Below, one piece after another: positions 1 through 8,388 of a stretch of 64,000 bases of DNA. The notes beneath the pieces were generated by a model. That model had not been told where the DNA came from. It saw only the letters and a list, made by a program, of their open reading frames with translations, and ran no database searches. The first letter of the stretch is position 1, and every line of letters starts with the position of its first letter. The stretch spans positions 248,001 through 312,000 of the forward strand of contig NZ_SSOC01000003.1 of assembly GCF_004801295.1 (NCBI RefSeq), read 5' to 3'. This stretch comes from Pseudothauera nasutitermitis. GTDB taxonomy: Bacteria; Pseudomonadota; Gammaproteobacteria; Burkholderiales; Rhodocyclaceae. Made by a program: the position numbers and the translations under genes.

Positions 1-67
1 TGCTGGCGCAGCCGGCCAGCAGCAGAGCCGCGCAGGGCACGGCGAACAGAAGACGGGCGAGTTTCAT
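1..67 (-). CDS. nirF: Lipoprotein N-terminus, probable NirF (partial)
   Basis: Only the first 22 codons lie in the window. They encode a basic start, a hydrophobic stretch and a lipobox (LAGC), so the product is an exported lipoprotein. The ATG overlaps the stop of the upstream NirC-like cytochrome as ATGA, which indicates translational coupling. In many denitrifiers nirC is followed by nirF, a periplasmic heme d1 biosynthesis protein that is lipid-anchored in some species. The NirF identity rests on that context; the visible residues show only a lipoprotein signal. Confidence 0.5.
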   Translation of the reverse strand, partial: MKLARLLFAVPCAALLLAGCAS

Positions 68-417
68 CGGGCTTCTCCAGCGGCGGGGAAGCCGCGCATC
101 AGTTCTCGCACCACCCATTCGGCCTCCGGTTCGCTCATGAAGCGCGACCAGCCGGGCATGGCGGTGCCGGGGCGCCCGTTCATCACCGTGGCGACCATGG
201 AATCGACCGGTTTCTCGGCCAGTGCGTGCGGCAGCAAGGCTGGCCCCAGCCCGCCGGCCAGGGTCAGCCCGTGACAGGAGCCACAGTCCTGCCGCACCAT
301 GCTCACCAGTTCACGCTGGCGCGTCGGTTGCGGATCGGCGGCCGCCGCGGCGTAGGCGGCGGCGAAGGCCGCGCCGAGCAGTACCGCGACATGGACGAGG
401 AGAGGGGGAGGTTTCAT
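64..417 (-). CDS. nirC: NirC-like monoheme c-type cytochrome
   Basis: A 117-residue protein with an N-terminal signal peptide (hydrophobic residues 6-24, Ala-rich) and one heme c motif, CGSCH, near residue 46. A Met in the C-terminal half (GTAMPGW) is the likely second axial ligand. Size and layout fit NirC, the small periplasmic cytochrome that donates electrons in heme d1 maturation or to nitrite reductase. I chose the ATG at 417 because a signal peptide follows directly; the frame is open further upstream but without signal character. An FNR/Dnr-like box lies about 62 bp upstream, so the gene probably has its own anaerobic promoter. It overlaps the next lipoprotein gene by ATGA. Confidence 0.8.
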   Translation of the reverse strand: MKPPPLLVHVAVLLGAAFAAAYAAAAADPQPTRQRELVSMVRQDCGSCHGLTLAGGLGPALLPHALAEKPVDSMVATVMNGRPGTAMPGWSRFMSEPEAEWVVRELMRGFPAAGEAR

Positions 418-478
418 CGCCGTATTTCCGCTACTCTGAACATGGGCATTACGATGGGCCGACGGGGCGCGAAAAACC

Positions 479-492
479 TTGACTCGCATCAA
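479..492 (-). promoter_or_regulatory. FNR/Dnr-type box upstream of nirC-like gene
   Basis: On the minus strand the sequence reads TTGATGCGAGTCAA, one mismatch from the consensus TTGAT-N4-ATCAA. Its centre is about 69 bp before the ATG at 417, leaving room for a class II promoter (start near 444). It lies between the outer-membrane protein stop and the cytochrome start. Confidence 0.7.
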
Positions 493-559
493 CCCACACC
501 GGCCGGCCTTCGCCTTGTCGCCCCGCAGCCAGGGCTGCCAATATGAAACATGCATCCAC

Positions 560-1552
560 TCAGAAGACCTGCATCAGCCGCAGATTGACCCGGCTGTTTT
601 CCTTGAAGCCGTTCTCCACCTTGAGATCGCGGCCGAGCGCCAGCAGCAGTTGCGTCTTCGGGCCGATGAAGTAGCCGCCGCCGATGCTGGCCTTGCGCTG
701 CCGGGCTTCGTCGTCCTGGCGGACACCGTCGACGCGGGTTTCTCCGCCCCAGGTTTGCGACAGGCTGACGAAGGCGTTGGCCTTGGGCGTGAACTGGTAG
801 CGCAGGTAGGCCTGCCCCTGGTAGAGCCGGTCCTGCTTGAGCGTGGCCTTGGCCGCGCCGTAGTCATCGTTCTCGCCGTGGAACATGACGTCTCCGGTCA
901 GCTCGACGAACCAGTTCTTCGCCAGTCCCTTGACGAAGCCCACTTGCAGGTTGAACTTCCAGCGGTTCTCGCCCAGGTTGAGCGGGCGGTCGTGGTCGTA
1001 GCGGCCCGTGGGCAGATACAGGTAGGGAGAGATGCCCAGCCAGGTCCGGGAGGCGGTGTCATTGATCAGCCAGACCGGGGCGGCCAGGATGATGTCGCCC
1101 ACGCCGCTCGTATCGCCCAGCGCGCGCGTGTCCCGTCCGGCCTCCATCTGGCCGAACGGCACCAGGATCTGCGGCCCGACGATCAGCCCGCCGACCTTCG
1201 TGTAGTGCACCAGCCTGGCGATGCCCACGTCCGACACCAGCCGGTGGTCGCCCGCGACCTGCCGCCCTTGCGCGTAAAGCTTGTTGCGCTCGGCATGCTG
1301 GTAGTAGATCAGCCCCGCCGTCGTGCCCTCCGGCGCCGGGACGAAGTCGCCCGTGTCGACGTCGATGGCATGCGCGGCCAGCGGCGCCAGTGCGGCCATC
1401 AACAGTCCGATCCAGGCCATGACCTTGGGCGCACGGCCGCCGGGCCGCCCCCCTGCCCTATTGGCTTGAGACGGAACACAGCCGTGCATCGGACACGGCG
1501 CACAGGGCATGGCGGGCCGGCCATGCTTGTTGGCGAACAGCAGATACATCAT
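560..1552 (-). CDS. Outer-membrane beta-barrel protein, Phenol_MetA_deg-like
   Basis: A 330-residue protein. From residue 45 there is a hydrophobic export signal ending AAHA, then alternating beta-strand sequence with aromatic girdle residues and a C-terminal Phe (MQVF), as in outer-membrane barrels. The pattern resembles the MetA-pathway/SphA family often found beside degradation or electron-transfer operons. The ATG at 1552 has a good ribosome site (GAAAGGA), but it adds about 44 residues with a Cys-rich stretch (CAPCPMHGC) before the signal; a start at 1420 is the alternative. It follows the tandem-cupin gene by 125 bp on the same strand. Its substrate cannot be read from the sequence. Confidence 0.65.
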   Translation of the reverse strand: MMYLLFANKHGRPAMPCAPCPMHGCVPSQANRAGGRPGGRAPKVMAWIGLLMAALAPLAAHAIDVDTGDFVPAPEGTTAGLIYYQHAERNKLYAQGRQVAGDHRLVSDVGIARLVHYTKVGGLIVGPQILVPFGQMEAGRDTRALGDTSGVGDIILAAPVWLINDTASRTWLGISPYLYLPTGRYDHDRPLNLGENRWKFNLQVGFVKGLAKNWFVELTGDVMFHGENDDYGAAKATLKQDRLYQGQAYLRYQFTPKANAFVSLSQTWGGETRVDGVRQDDEARQRKASIGGGYFIGPKTQLLLALGRDLKVENGFKENSRVNLRLMQVF

Positions 1553-1677
1553 GGAATCCTTTCGAGGCGGCGCCTCGGACCTGGCTCAATGGATGAAGCA
1601 GCGCGGCCGCAAGCCCGGGACGCCCCCGCCGCCGCGCAACGGACGCCTGTCCACGGCGAGGGCAACCGGCCCGGGAG

Positions 1678-2511
1678 TCAGCGGGGAAGGTTCGCGTTGG
1701 TGATGATCCAGAACTTCTTGACGAAGGGCCCTTTCGAGGTCCACTTCACCGGCAGGCCCGACGGCAGCGCGATGACGTCGCCGGCCTTGAAGTCGTATTC
1801 CTCGCCGGTTTCCTCATTGACCAGATGGGCCTGGCCTTCGAGCAGGAACATGGTTTCGTCGCCCAGCGGCGCGGTATACGGAATGGTGGAGGAGCCATCC
1901 GCATTGCAGCCCGCGATGCCCACGCCGGTGCGCCACAGGCCGCACATCAGCGTGCCCGTCGAGCCAGTGGCGCGCAGCATGAACAGCTCGCCGCAGACCT
2001 GCGGGCCGTGGGCCGGCTCGACCCATTCATAGGCCGCCCATTCGGCGGGGTTGTCGCTGATGCTGCCGACGAAGACGTCGTCGCTCTTGGTCGCCGGCGT
2101 CGGGCTGTCCCACATCACCCAGAATTTCTTGAGGAAGGGCGCATCGATGTCCCAGGTGATCTCCAGGCCCTTGGGGTGGCTCATGATGGAACCGGCTTCC
2201 AGGCGGTATTGCTTGCCGGTGGCCTTGACGGTGACGGTCGTCGAACCCTCCAGGATCACCACGGTTTCGTCGCCCAGCGGCGCCGAATAGTCCACGTGGC
2301 AGGAACCGTCGGGATTACACCCGGCGATACCCCTGCCGGTGCGCCACAGGCCGGCCTGCAGCGTCCCGGAGGTACACAGGCTGCGGATCACCGCGACCTC
2401 GCCCTTGACCTGCTTGCCCAGCCTGGGCTCTTCCCACGCGAAGGGGGTCCATTCCGCGGGATTGAAACTGCGGTTGCCTACTTCGATCTTGCGAGCGGTC
2501 GTGTTCGACAT
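1678..2511 (-). CDS. Tandem-duplicated cupin protein
   Basis: A 277-residue cytoplasmic protein made of two similar halves (about residues 13-130 and 145-272). Each contains FNPAEW/DNPAEW, then GTLQAGLWRTG/GTLMCGLWRTG, GIAGCNPDG/GIAGCNADG, PLGDET and a conserved FLKKFW/FVKKFW end. This is a bicupin of the cupin_3/DUF861 kind, a family that includes EutQ-like and ureidoglycine aminohydrolase-like folds. The usual metal-binding His pairs of cupins are not obvious, so catalysis is uncertain. The start at 2511 has a strong ribosome site (AAAGGAGAA). It lies between a small cytochrome and an outer-membrane protein in what looks like one operon; its role there is unknown. Confidence 0.75.
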   Translation of the reverse strand: MSNTTARKIEVGNRSFNPAEWTPFAWEEPRLGKQVKGEVAVIRSLCTSGTLQAGLWRTGRGIAGCNPDGSCHVDYSAPLGDETVVILEGSTTVTVKATGKQYRLEAGSIMSHPKGLEITWDIDAPFLKKFWVMWDSPTPATKSDDVFVGSISDNPAEWAAYEWVEPAHGPQVCGELFMLRATGSTGTLMCGLWRTGVGIAGCNADGSSTIPYTAPLGDETMFLLEGQAHLVNEETGEEYDFKAGDVIALPSGLPVKWTSKGPFVKKFWIITNANLPR

Positions 2512-2655
2512 TTCGCTTCTCCTTTCAGACGTCAAATTCCGGCAGGGCGTGAATGCATCCATTGCGCCGGGAAGAATGGACACGGGAGTCATCGACGAGC
2601 CTCACCGACGGGGCGGAGGGCTGCTCCGCCATCCGGCACGGGACCCGGGCGACGC

Positions 2656-2976
2656 TCAAGGCAGCTTCTGCGACGCGTAGTAGTCGGCCAGCGCCTTGAT
2701 GACCGGCGCATCGAGCGCGGTGACCATGTTCATCATGATGTCGTCCTGGCGCGTGCCGTCCCGGAAGGCATTCATCTGCTTTTCCAGGTAGGCCGCTTTC
2801 TGCCCGGCGAGGCTCGGGTAGTGGTCGACCACGCTGACACCGTTGCTGCCATGACAGGTGACGCAGAACGTATCGGCGATGGAGCGGGCCTGCGCCATCG
2901 CCGTGTCCTGGCCAGCCGATGCGATACCGCAGCAGGACATGGCCGTCATTGCCAGGAGGCGGATCGGGAATCTCAT
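2656..2976 (-). CDS. Small class I c-type cytochrome (first of three paralogues)
   Basis: A 106-residue protein with a signal peptide (residues 1-21, ending ASA) and a heme c site CVTCH at about residues 38-42. Downstream it has YPSLAGQKAAYLEKQM and a C-terminal helix ADYYASQ, typical of cytochrome c553/c4-half proteins. It is clearly paralogous to the cytochromes at 5790 and 8055: same length, same YPxLxxQKxxYLxKQ block. It leads the cupin and outer-membrane protein genes and has an FNR-like box about 170 bp upstream. It is probably a periplasmic electron carrier tied to the adjacent heme d1 proteins. Confidence 0.85.
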   Translation of the reverse strand: MRFPIRLLAMTAMSCCGIASAGQDTAMAQARSIADTFCVTCHGSNGVSVVDHYPSLAGQKAAYLEKQMNAFRDGTRQDDIMMNMVTALDAPVIKALADYYASQKLP

Positions 2977-3353
2977 TTCATTACTCCGAAGGCTATGGAA
3001 AACAATTCATTGCCGGGGCTGGGCGCCCCCGCGTCCCGCTTGTCCGGACGCGCATTGCGCTGAAGGGCTGGAAGGCAGTCTAAGAAAGGCGCAACGGGGG
3101 AATGGGTATGCTTTACCGCACACCCGTGGTGCAGGCTCTTCGGGGTTGACCCATCTCAAATGCCGCGTCGTGGGCCGGCGAAAAGCCGCCGTGCGGCAGC
3201 CTTGCCGGATCGGCGGGAGGGAGAAATAGGGTCGGTCAGCCGCCGTGGCGGGGCGGCTGCGCGCAGCCCGAACGGGCCATGGGTCGTGGATCGCCGCGTC
3301 GGACGAGGCCGGCCGCCGGCTGCGCGCGCCGGCGGCCGGCAGGGGCGTCGCCC
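2977..3353. other. Intergenic region, promoter of cytochrome-cupin unit
   Basis: A 377-bp stretch between the cytochrome start and the end of the MocR gene. It holds the FNR-like box at 3146-3159 and is otherwise very GC-rich. I see no convincing gene; the open frames here are shadows without ribosome sites. Confidence 0.6.
3146..3159. promoter_or_regulatory. FNR/Dnr-like box
   Basis: The 14-mer TTGACCCATCTCAA matches TTGAT-N4-ATCAA at eight of ten defined positions. It is about 176 bp upstream of the cytochrome at 2976 and would drive the minus-strand cytochrome-cupin-outer-membrane unit. Confidence 0.5.
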
Positions 3354-4898
3354 TTACCGCAAGGCGCTGTCCGTCGTGGACGCCGGCATTTCCTGCGTGC
3401 TGGCCGGCGTGCCGAAGATGCGCCGCAGCGCGGCGTGGAGGTGGGCAATGTCGCCGAGGGAAACCCGCGCATAGCCGAGGAACAGGCTGCGGGCCGAGCG
3501 TTCCGGACAGCGGTGGATGGCCACCTCGTCCATGGTGTACACCCGGATGCCGGCGCGCATCAGCCGGTCGCGCAGTTCCACCGCCGCGGGCGCGCAGGGC
3601 GGCAGCGTCCAGCACAGATGCATCGCGCCCTGCGCGCCCTCGATCCTGCCGCCGAACCCGGCGAGCACCTTGAGCAGGGCGTCGCGCCGCGCCATGTAGA
3701 AGCTGCGCATGCGGCGCAGATGGGCGCCGAAGGCGCGGGTGTTCATCATCTCGGCGACGATGGTCTGCTCGAACCAGGAGGAGCCGGTGTTCAGCAGGGA
3801 CTTGGCTGCGGAAACCTCATCGACGAGCGCCGGCGGGCAGATCATGTAGCCGAGCCTGAAGCCGGGGCCCAGGGCCTTGGAGAACGAGCCCAGATGCACC
3901 ACGTTGCCGGGCGCCAGCGACGCCAGCGCGGTCTGCGCCTCGCCGCGTTCGTATTCGTAGCAGAAGTCGCCGTCGTAGTCGTTCTCGATGATCAGGCTGC
4001 CGGAGGCCTGTGCCCACGCCACCAGTGCCGCGCGGCGCGCCGGTGTCATCACCACGCCCAGCGGGTACTGATGGGCCGGCGTGACGTGCGCGATGCCCTT
4101 GCCGGCGGCGGGCATGCCGTCGAGGATCATGCCCTCGCCATCCACGTCCTGCAGGTGGATGCGGGCGCCGTAGGCACTGAAGATGTTGTAGGTGCCGTGG
4201 TAGCCCGGGTGTTCCATCCAGACGTCGGCGTGCTCGTGGAGGAACAGATGGGCAAGCAGGCTCAGCCCCTCCTGCGCGCCATTCACGATGACGATCTGCC
4301 GCTCGCCGGCCTGGATGCCCTTGTTGATCGCCACATACTGCGCGATCGCCGAGCGCAGTTGCGGCATGCCCTCCGCCGACTGGTAGGCGCACAGGCGCTC
4401 GGCGCCGCGGGCCAGGGCATCGGTATAGCGGCTCAACAGCTTGCGCGACAGCATTTCCGGCGCGGTGACGCCGACCTGGAAGTCCACCGCCGCCGTACAG
4501 GAAGTCTCGGCGCGCGGGAGCGGGAACAGGCCGGACTTTCTGACCGGCCGGATGAGCTCGGCGTGGACCTGCCGCGCGCCCGGCACGGCAGACGGCGCGG
4601 GCCGCCGGCGATGCGTCACCGGGATGTGGCGCGCCACGCGGGCCAGCGTGCCCGGGCGGGTTTCGATGTAGCCTTCGTCGGCCAGCCGCTGGTAGGCCAG
4701 CACCACGGTGTTGCGGGACACGCCGTAGGTTTCGGAGAACTCCCTGATCGAAACCAGCGACTCCCCCGGCGGCAGGATGCCCGCTTCGATCAAACGCCGG
4801 AACTCGCTGGCGATCTGCTCCTGCAGGGAACTCGAGGCGTCTCGCCGCAATGCGAGCGGCAGATGCAATATCCGGGTCTTCACGCACGCATTCCCCAT
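3354..4898 (-). CDS. MocR-type regulator (GntR HTH + aminotransferase domain)
   Basis: A 514-residue fusion. Residues 8-80 form a GntR winged helix (LQEQIASEFRRLIEAGILPPGESL, YGVSRNTVVLAYQRLADEGYI); the rest is a fold-type I aminotransferase-like domain. The PLP lysine motif GSFSKALGPGFRLGY and the upstream Asp motif NDYDGDF are intact, so it should bind PLP. MocR proteins sense PLP, amino acids or vitamin B6 derivatives and usually control a neighbouring gene. It sits downstream of the SUMT gene on the same strand, 88 bp away, with an inverted repeat between them. A paralogue lies at 10145. Control of the flanking cytochrome genes is inferred from position. Confidence 0.85.
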   Translation of the reverse strand: MGNACVKTRILHLPLALRRDASSSLQEQIASEFRRLIEAGILPPGESLVSIREFSETYGVSRNTVVLAYQRLADEGYIETRPGTLARVARHIPVTHRRRPAPSAVPGARQVHAELIRPVRKSGLFPLPRAETSCTAAVDFQVGVTAPEMLSRKLLSRYTDALARGAERLCAYQSAEGMPQLRSAIAQYVAINKGIQAGERQIVIVNGAQEGLSLLAHLFLHEHADVWMEHPGYHGTYNIFSAYGARIHLQDVDGEGMILDGMPAAGKGIAHVTPAHQYPLGVVMTPARRAALVAWAQASGSLIIENDYDGDFCYEYERGEAQTALASLAPGNVVHLGSFSKALGPGFRLGYMICPPALVDEVSAAKSLLNTGSSWFEQTIVAEMMNTRAFGAHLRRMRSFYMARRDALLKVLAGFGGRIEGAQGAMHLCWTLPPCAPAAVELRDRLMRAGIRVYTMDEVAIHRCPERSARSLFLGYARVSLGDIAHLHAALRRIFGTPASTQEMPASTTDSALR

Positions 4899-4926
4899 CC
4901 AGAGTGCTCCAATTTATCACCAAGGG

Positions 4927-4950
4927 GGCACAGTTTCCGACCCTTGTGCC
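4927..4950. promoter_or_regulatory. Inverted repeat before the MocR gene, possible operator
   Basis: GGCACA and TGTGCC form a perfect 6-bp inverted repeat with a 12-bp spacer, centred about 40 bp upstream of the MocR ATG at 4898. MocR proteins commonly bind repeats in their own promoter region. This is a candidate only. Confidence 0.35.
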
Positions 4951-4986
4951 TTCGTCTACCCAACAACCCGCAGCGGTGGCGGCACG

Positions 4987-5793
4987 TCATGCCGATGCCG
5001 CGACACACACGACCGATGCCGCGGACTGCGGGGCTGGCGCGGCATCCCCGACTGCGATCGGAATGCCGCGCGGCACCGCATGGCGCAGGGAGACCACATT
5101 GCCGACGATCAAAAGAGCCGGGGGCTTGAACAGCGCAGCCGCCTGCGGCACCCGCGAGATCGGCATGGCCCGGGACGCCTGCTTCGCGGTGGTGCCGGCA
5201 CGGACGAACATCGCTGGCGTGCTCGGTGGCATGCCGTGCGCGACCAGCGCCGCGGCGATGGCGGCGGCGTTCGCCACCGCCATATAGAACACCAGGGTAC
5301 AGTCCGGGTCAGCCAGCGACCGCCAGTCGAGATCGAGGTCCGCGTCGTCGCGCAGGTGGCCGGTGACGAAACGCAGGCTGGTGGCCACGCCCCGGTGCGT
5401 CAAGGGCAACCCCAGCGCGGCCGCGCACCCCGTGGCGGCGGTGATGCCGGGCACCACTTCCACCACGATGCCGTGTTCGGCCAGATAGAGCATTTCCTCG
5501 CCGCCGCGGCCGAACACGAACGGGTCGCCGCCCTTGAGCCGCACCACCGTCTTGCCCTCGCGCGCCAGGCGCAGCAGCAGCGCGTTGATCTCGCGTTGCT
5601 GCAGGTGGCTGCAGCCGGCCTGCTTGCCCATGCGGTGCCATTGCGCGTGCGGGTTGGCATACGCGGCCACGCCGTCGCCGACCAGGCGGTCGCAGACGAT
5701 CGCGTCCGCGCCGGCCAGCAGGCGGGCCGCCTTCAGCGTCAGCAACTCCGGGTCGCCGGGGCCCGCGCCGACCAGATAGACCGTCCCGTTCAA
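4987..5793 (-). CDS. Uroporphyrinogen-III C-methyltransferase (SUMT), NirE/CobA-like
   Basis: A 268-residue protein with the SUMT signature [18 protein letters not shown] at the N-terminus, [17 protein letters not shown] and VVPGITAATGCAAALGLPLTHR. The enzyme methylates uroporphyrinogen III with two SAM to give precorrin-2, the branch point to siroheme and heme d1. The only start that fits is TTG at 5793, overlapping the cytochrome stop as TTGA. The gene is therefore coupled to the cytochrome and the cd1-like protein upstream, which argues for a role in heme d1 supply to that module. A second SUMT lies at 15517. Residues after about 245 form an Ala-rich tail. Confidence 0.9.
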   Translation of the reverse strand: MNGTVYLVGAGPGDPELLTLKAARLLAGADAIVCDRLVGDGVAAYANPHAQWHRMGKQAGCSHLQQREINALLLRLAREGKTVVRLKGGDPFVFGRGGEEMLYLAEHGIVVEVVPGITAATGCAAALGLPLTHRGVATSLRFVTGHLRDDADLDLDWRSLADPDCTLVFYMAVANAAAIAAALVAHGMPPSTPAMFVRAGTTAKQASRAMPISRVPQAAALFKPPALLIVGNVVSLRHAVPRGIPIAVGDAAPAPQSAASVVCVAASA

Positions 5794-6116
5794 GGCCGCG
5801 CCCCCCTGGAAAAGTGCTCGGCCAGCGCGCGGATGAGCGCGTCGTCGAGCGGGGCCGCCATGTTGTTCATGACCGGATCCTTGCGCCTGCCGTCGCGGAA
5901 GTCCTTCAGCTGTTTTTCCAGGTAGATCGCCTTCTGTTGCCGGAGGTTGGGATACAGGTCGACCGGGCTGGTGCCGTCGGCGCCGTGGCAGGTGCTGCAC
6001 AAGGTGGCGGCGAGTTCCCTGGCCTTGGCGGTGGCGTTGTCTTGCGCGGCCGCGCCGGCACAGGAAAAGAGCGCCGCCAGGGCGAGCGCGCAGGCGAATG
6101 TCGATGAGGAACGCAT
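5790..6116 (-). CDS. Small class I c-type cytochrome (second paralogue)
   Basis: A 108-residue protein with a signal peptide (residues 1-24, ending GAAAQ), a CSTCH heme c motif near residue 40, and the block YPNLRQQKAIYLEKQLKDFRDG shared with the paralogues at 2656 and 8055. The Met in NNMAAPL is the likely sixth heme ligand. It follows the cd1-like gene by about 65 bp and overlaps the SUMT start. It is probably the periplasmic electron partner of the cd1-like protein encoded just upstream. Confidence 0.88.
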   Translation of the reverse strand: MRSSSTFACALALAALFSCAGAAAQDNATAKARELAATLCSTCHGADGTSPVDLYPNLRQQKAIYLEKQLKDFRDGRRKDPVMNNMAAPLDDALIRALAEHFSRGARP

Positions 6117-6181
6117 CGGGAGTGCTCCGATTGATGGGGATGAGGGATGGGCCGGCGGCCTGCGCCACCGGCCCCGCCGCC

Positions 6182-7795
6182 TTACTTCCTGGTTTGCGGC
6201 AGCTTGTCGAATGCCGTGCCGAGCGGCCGTTCAGGCGCGCCCTTGACGCCGCCCCATAGCACCCGGGCATGGGCAAACGTGCCGCCAGGCGCGATGACGC
6301 GATCCTCGGCGACCATTTCGAATGTCCTGGCGTCGTAAATGCGCAGGTGGTCGCCCATGTAGCCCGCGGCCACGTACACGTAGCGCCCGTCGCGGGTGTA
6401 TTCCGGATAGCCCGTCGTGCCGCCGACCTTGACCGTCTTCACCACCTCCAGGGTTTCCTTGTCGATGAACTTGAGCTCTCCGCCGTCCTTCTGGCGGGCG
6501 TCTACGACAAGGTATGGGGCATTGGGGTTGGAGGCCATCTGCATCGTCGTGGTGCCGCCGATCGGGATGTCCTTGACGAACTCGCCCTTCTCGTTCCAGA
6601 CGGTGATCCCGGAGCCGCCGCTGCAATCCTTGGGGGAGCCCTGATGGGGCGAGAAGTACAGCGTTCCGCGCTTGGTCTCCAGCACGCTGCCGGAGCCGAC
6701 ATGGGGAATACAGCCGGACGGAATGGACCCCAGGTATTTCTTCTCGACAAGATCGATGACCTTGATCTTGTTGTTGGGCAGCATGTCGGTGAGGTACATG
6801 TACCGCTGATTCTGCGACGTATAGGAATCGTACAGATACCAGGAGGTCTCGCCCGGATCCTTGACGCTGATCTGGGTCACCGGCGTACCGGGCTTGTTGG
6901 GCTCGACCACCCACACTTCGCCAAGCGTTCTCGCCGCGACGGCAAACACATTACCGCCTACGGAGGAGGCCCTGACGGTGGACGCGAATCCTTCGACGTC
7001 CTTTCCTTCGGCATCCTTGGAGGCCACCTTGATCTGCTTGACCGGCTCGAGGGTGTCCGCATCGAGGATCATGATCTTGCCGGGGACGATGGAACCCGCC
7101 GCAATCCACTTACCATCCCAGGATAGATCGAAGAAGGGACCGGACAGGGCGGTTTCTATACTCCTGACCGCCTGCATGGAGTACAGGTCGATCTTGTAGA
7201 TCTCCGCCGTATCGGTCTTGACATAGGCCCACCGGGGGTTCGTGGGGTGATAGCGGAGGATGTGCGGCGCGCGCCGCACCGGAATCTCGCCGACACGGGT
7301 ATTGGTGGCGCCATCGTAGAACACGACGCGCGACTCCGGCTCCTGGGCGTGCCGTCCGCGCTGCATGACCGCCATCAAATCCATGACGTCGGCTTTGTCT
7401 TTATAGGTGGGGGCTGCCGGCAGCGACTTCTCGTCGACCAGGACCTTGAGGGAGTTTTTCGCTTGTTCCAGCGTCCAGTCCAGCTGATCCGCACTATTGG
7501 TCCGGATCAGGGTCGCCAGTGCGGTGATTTCGTCTGCCGACAACTTCCCCACCCACGGCGGCATCAGCGTACCGGGGATGCCGGTCATGATCATTGCGCT
7601 GACGGAGTTGTTGGACAGCGCCCCCAGACGTTCTTTCGTCAGAGGCGGGAAGAGCAGCGCGCCGACGCGCCCCCCCTGGTGACAGCCCGCACAGTTGTCC
7701 GCATAGAGCTGGCGCGCGTCGATCGCCTCCTGCGCAAGAACCGGCGAGAGGCTGACTGCCGCCACGCCCGCCAAAACAAATCCTGGAAATCGCAT
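6182..7795 (-). CDS. Cytochrome cd1-like protein (NirS/NirN family), paralogue 1
   Basis: A 537-residue periplasmic protein: signal peptide (1-20), a heme c domain with CAGCH near residue 35, and an eight-bladed d1-type propeller over about residues 110-530. By eye, APHILRYHP aligns with AVHISRLS of the window's NirS, keeping the probable proximal heme d1 His. The distal region differs: SPHQGS aligns with GHLGD of NirS and keeps one His, whereas SNPNAPY replaces the KTHP His. A role in nitrite reduction is therefore doubtful; a NirN-like or other heme d1 function is more likely. Start at 7795 with ribosome site AAGGAGAAA. An FNR box lies about 120 bp upstream. Confidence 0.8.
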   Translation of the reverse strand: MRFPGFVLAGVAAVSLSPVLAQEAIDARQLYADNCAGCHQGGRVGALLFPPLTKERLGALSNNSVSAMIMTGIPGTLMPPWVGKLSADEITALATLIRTNSADQLDWTLEQAKNSLKVLVDEKSLPAAPTYKDKADVMDLMAVMQRGRHAQEPESRVVFYDGATNTRVGEIPVRRAPHILRYHPTNPRWAYVKTDTAEIYKIDLYSMQAVRSIETALSGPFFDLSWDGKWIAAGSIVPGKIMILDADTLEPVKQIKVASKDAEGKDVEGFASTVRASSVGGNVFAVAARTLGEVWVVEPNKPGTPVTQISVKDPGETSWYLYDSYTSQNQRYMYLTDMLPNNKIKVIDLVEKKYLGSIPSGCIPHVGSGSVLETKRGTLYFSPHQGSPKDCSGGSGITVWNEKGEFVKDIPIGGTTTMQMASNPNAPYLVVDARQKDGGELKFIDKETLEVVKTVKVGGTTGYPEYTRDGRYVYVAAGYMGDHLRIYDARTFEMVAEDRVIAPGGTFAHARVLWGGVKGAPERPLGTAFDKLPQTRK

Positions 7796-7916
7796 CTTGT
7801 TTCTCCTTTTACCGTGTAACACCCGTCGAAGCTCGACTCCGTGGTGAAAGTTACGGGAGGGAGAAAGGGGCGATGGGTACAGTTGGAGCGGTGCGAATGG
7901 GGCTGGCAGGAAGGGG

Positions 7917-7930
7917 TTGACGCATGTCAA
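7917..7930. promoter_or_regulatory. FNR/Dnr box, near-perfect
   Basis: The 14-mer TTGACGCATGTCAA is a perfect dyad (TTGAC-N4-GTCAA) and differs from the FNR/Dnr consensus only at the innermost pair. It lies about 122 bp upstream of the cd1-like gene start at 7795, in the gap after the cytochrome at 8055. Confidence 0.75.
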
Positions 7931-8054
7931 CCGCCCACCGTGGCGCGCGCCGGGGCGGCCGGAACCGGCCAGCCGCACCCGCCCTCCCGGCGGGCTTGCC
8001 TCATTCATCCGTTCCATGGTTTTCCATCTCCTCGGCAAGACTGCGGCTGGCGGA

Positions 8055-8375
8055 TCAGCGCCCGGGTTCGAGGGCGGAGAAATACGCCGCCAGTTCGCGG
8101 ATCAGCGCGTCGTCCAGGGGCTCGGCCATCGCGCTCATGACCGCATCGTCGCGTTCGCGGTGCTTGAAGGCGTTGAGTTGCTTGACCAGGTATTCGGCCT
8201 TCTGCCCGGCCAGGTTCGGATACAGGCCGACGCTGCTGATGCCGTCGACACCGTGGCAGGAGGCGCACAGCGGCAGCGTGGCGGCGGCCTGGCCGGACAG
8301 GCGCGGGCTTTCGGCGGCAGCCTGGGCGCACAGCACGCCGAACAGGAGGGGGATCAGGTTTGCTGCGTGTTTCAT
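8055..8375 (-). CDS. Small class I c-type cytochrome (third paralogue)
   Basis: A 106-residue protein with a signal peptide (residues 1-21, ending AAAE), a CASCH heme c motif near residue 37, the shared block YPNLAGQKAEYLVKQLNAF and the Met of SAMAEPL as likely ligand. It starts 13 bp after the stop of the cd1-like gene at 8389, so the two form a pair. This repeats the cd1-like + cytochrome arrangement at 5790-7795, which indicates duplication of the whole module. Confidence 0.88.
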   Translation of the reverse strand: MKHAANLIPLLFGVLCAQAAAESPRLSGQAAATLPLCASCHGVDGISSVGLYPNLAGQKAEYLVKQLNAFKHRERDDAVMSAMAEPLDDALIRELAAYFSALEPGR

Positions 8376-8388
8376 CGTCGGCTCCGCT

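Noticed and set aside
479-2032. Long plus-strand open frame opposite the cupin and outer-membrane genes
   Set aside because: High-GC antisense shadow: no ribosome site, Arg/Gly/Ala-biased composition, and the minus strand holds clear protein families.
3279-5129. 616-codon plus-strand frame opposite the MocR gene
   Set aside because: Mirror frame of a conserved gene with no domain, typical of GC-rich DNA.
6182-7795. Calling this gene a second nirS
   Set aside because: It lacks the NirS C-terminal signature and one distal His motif, so a nitrite reductase call is not justified.
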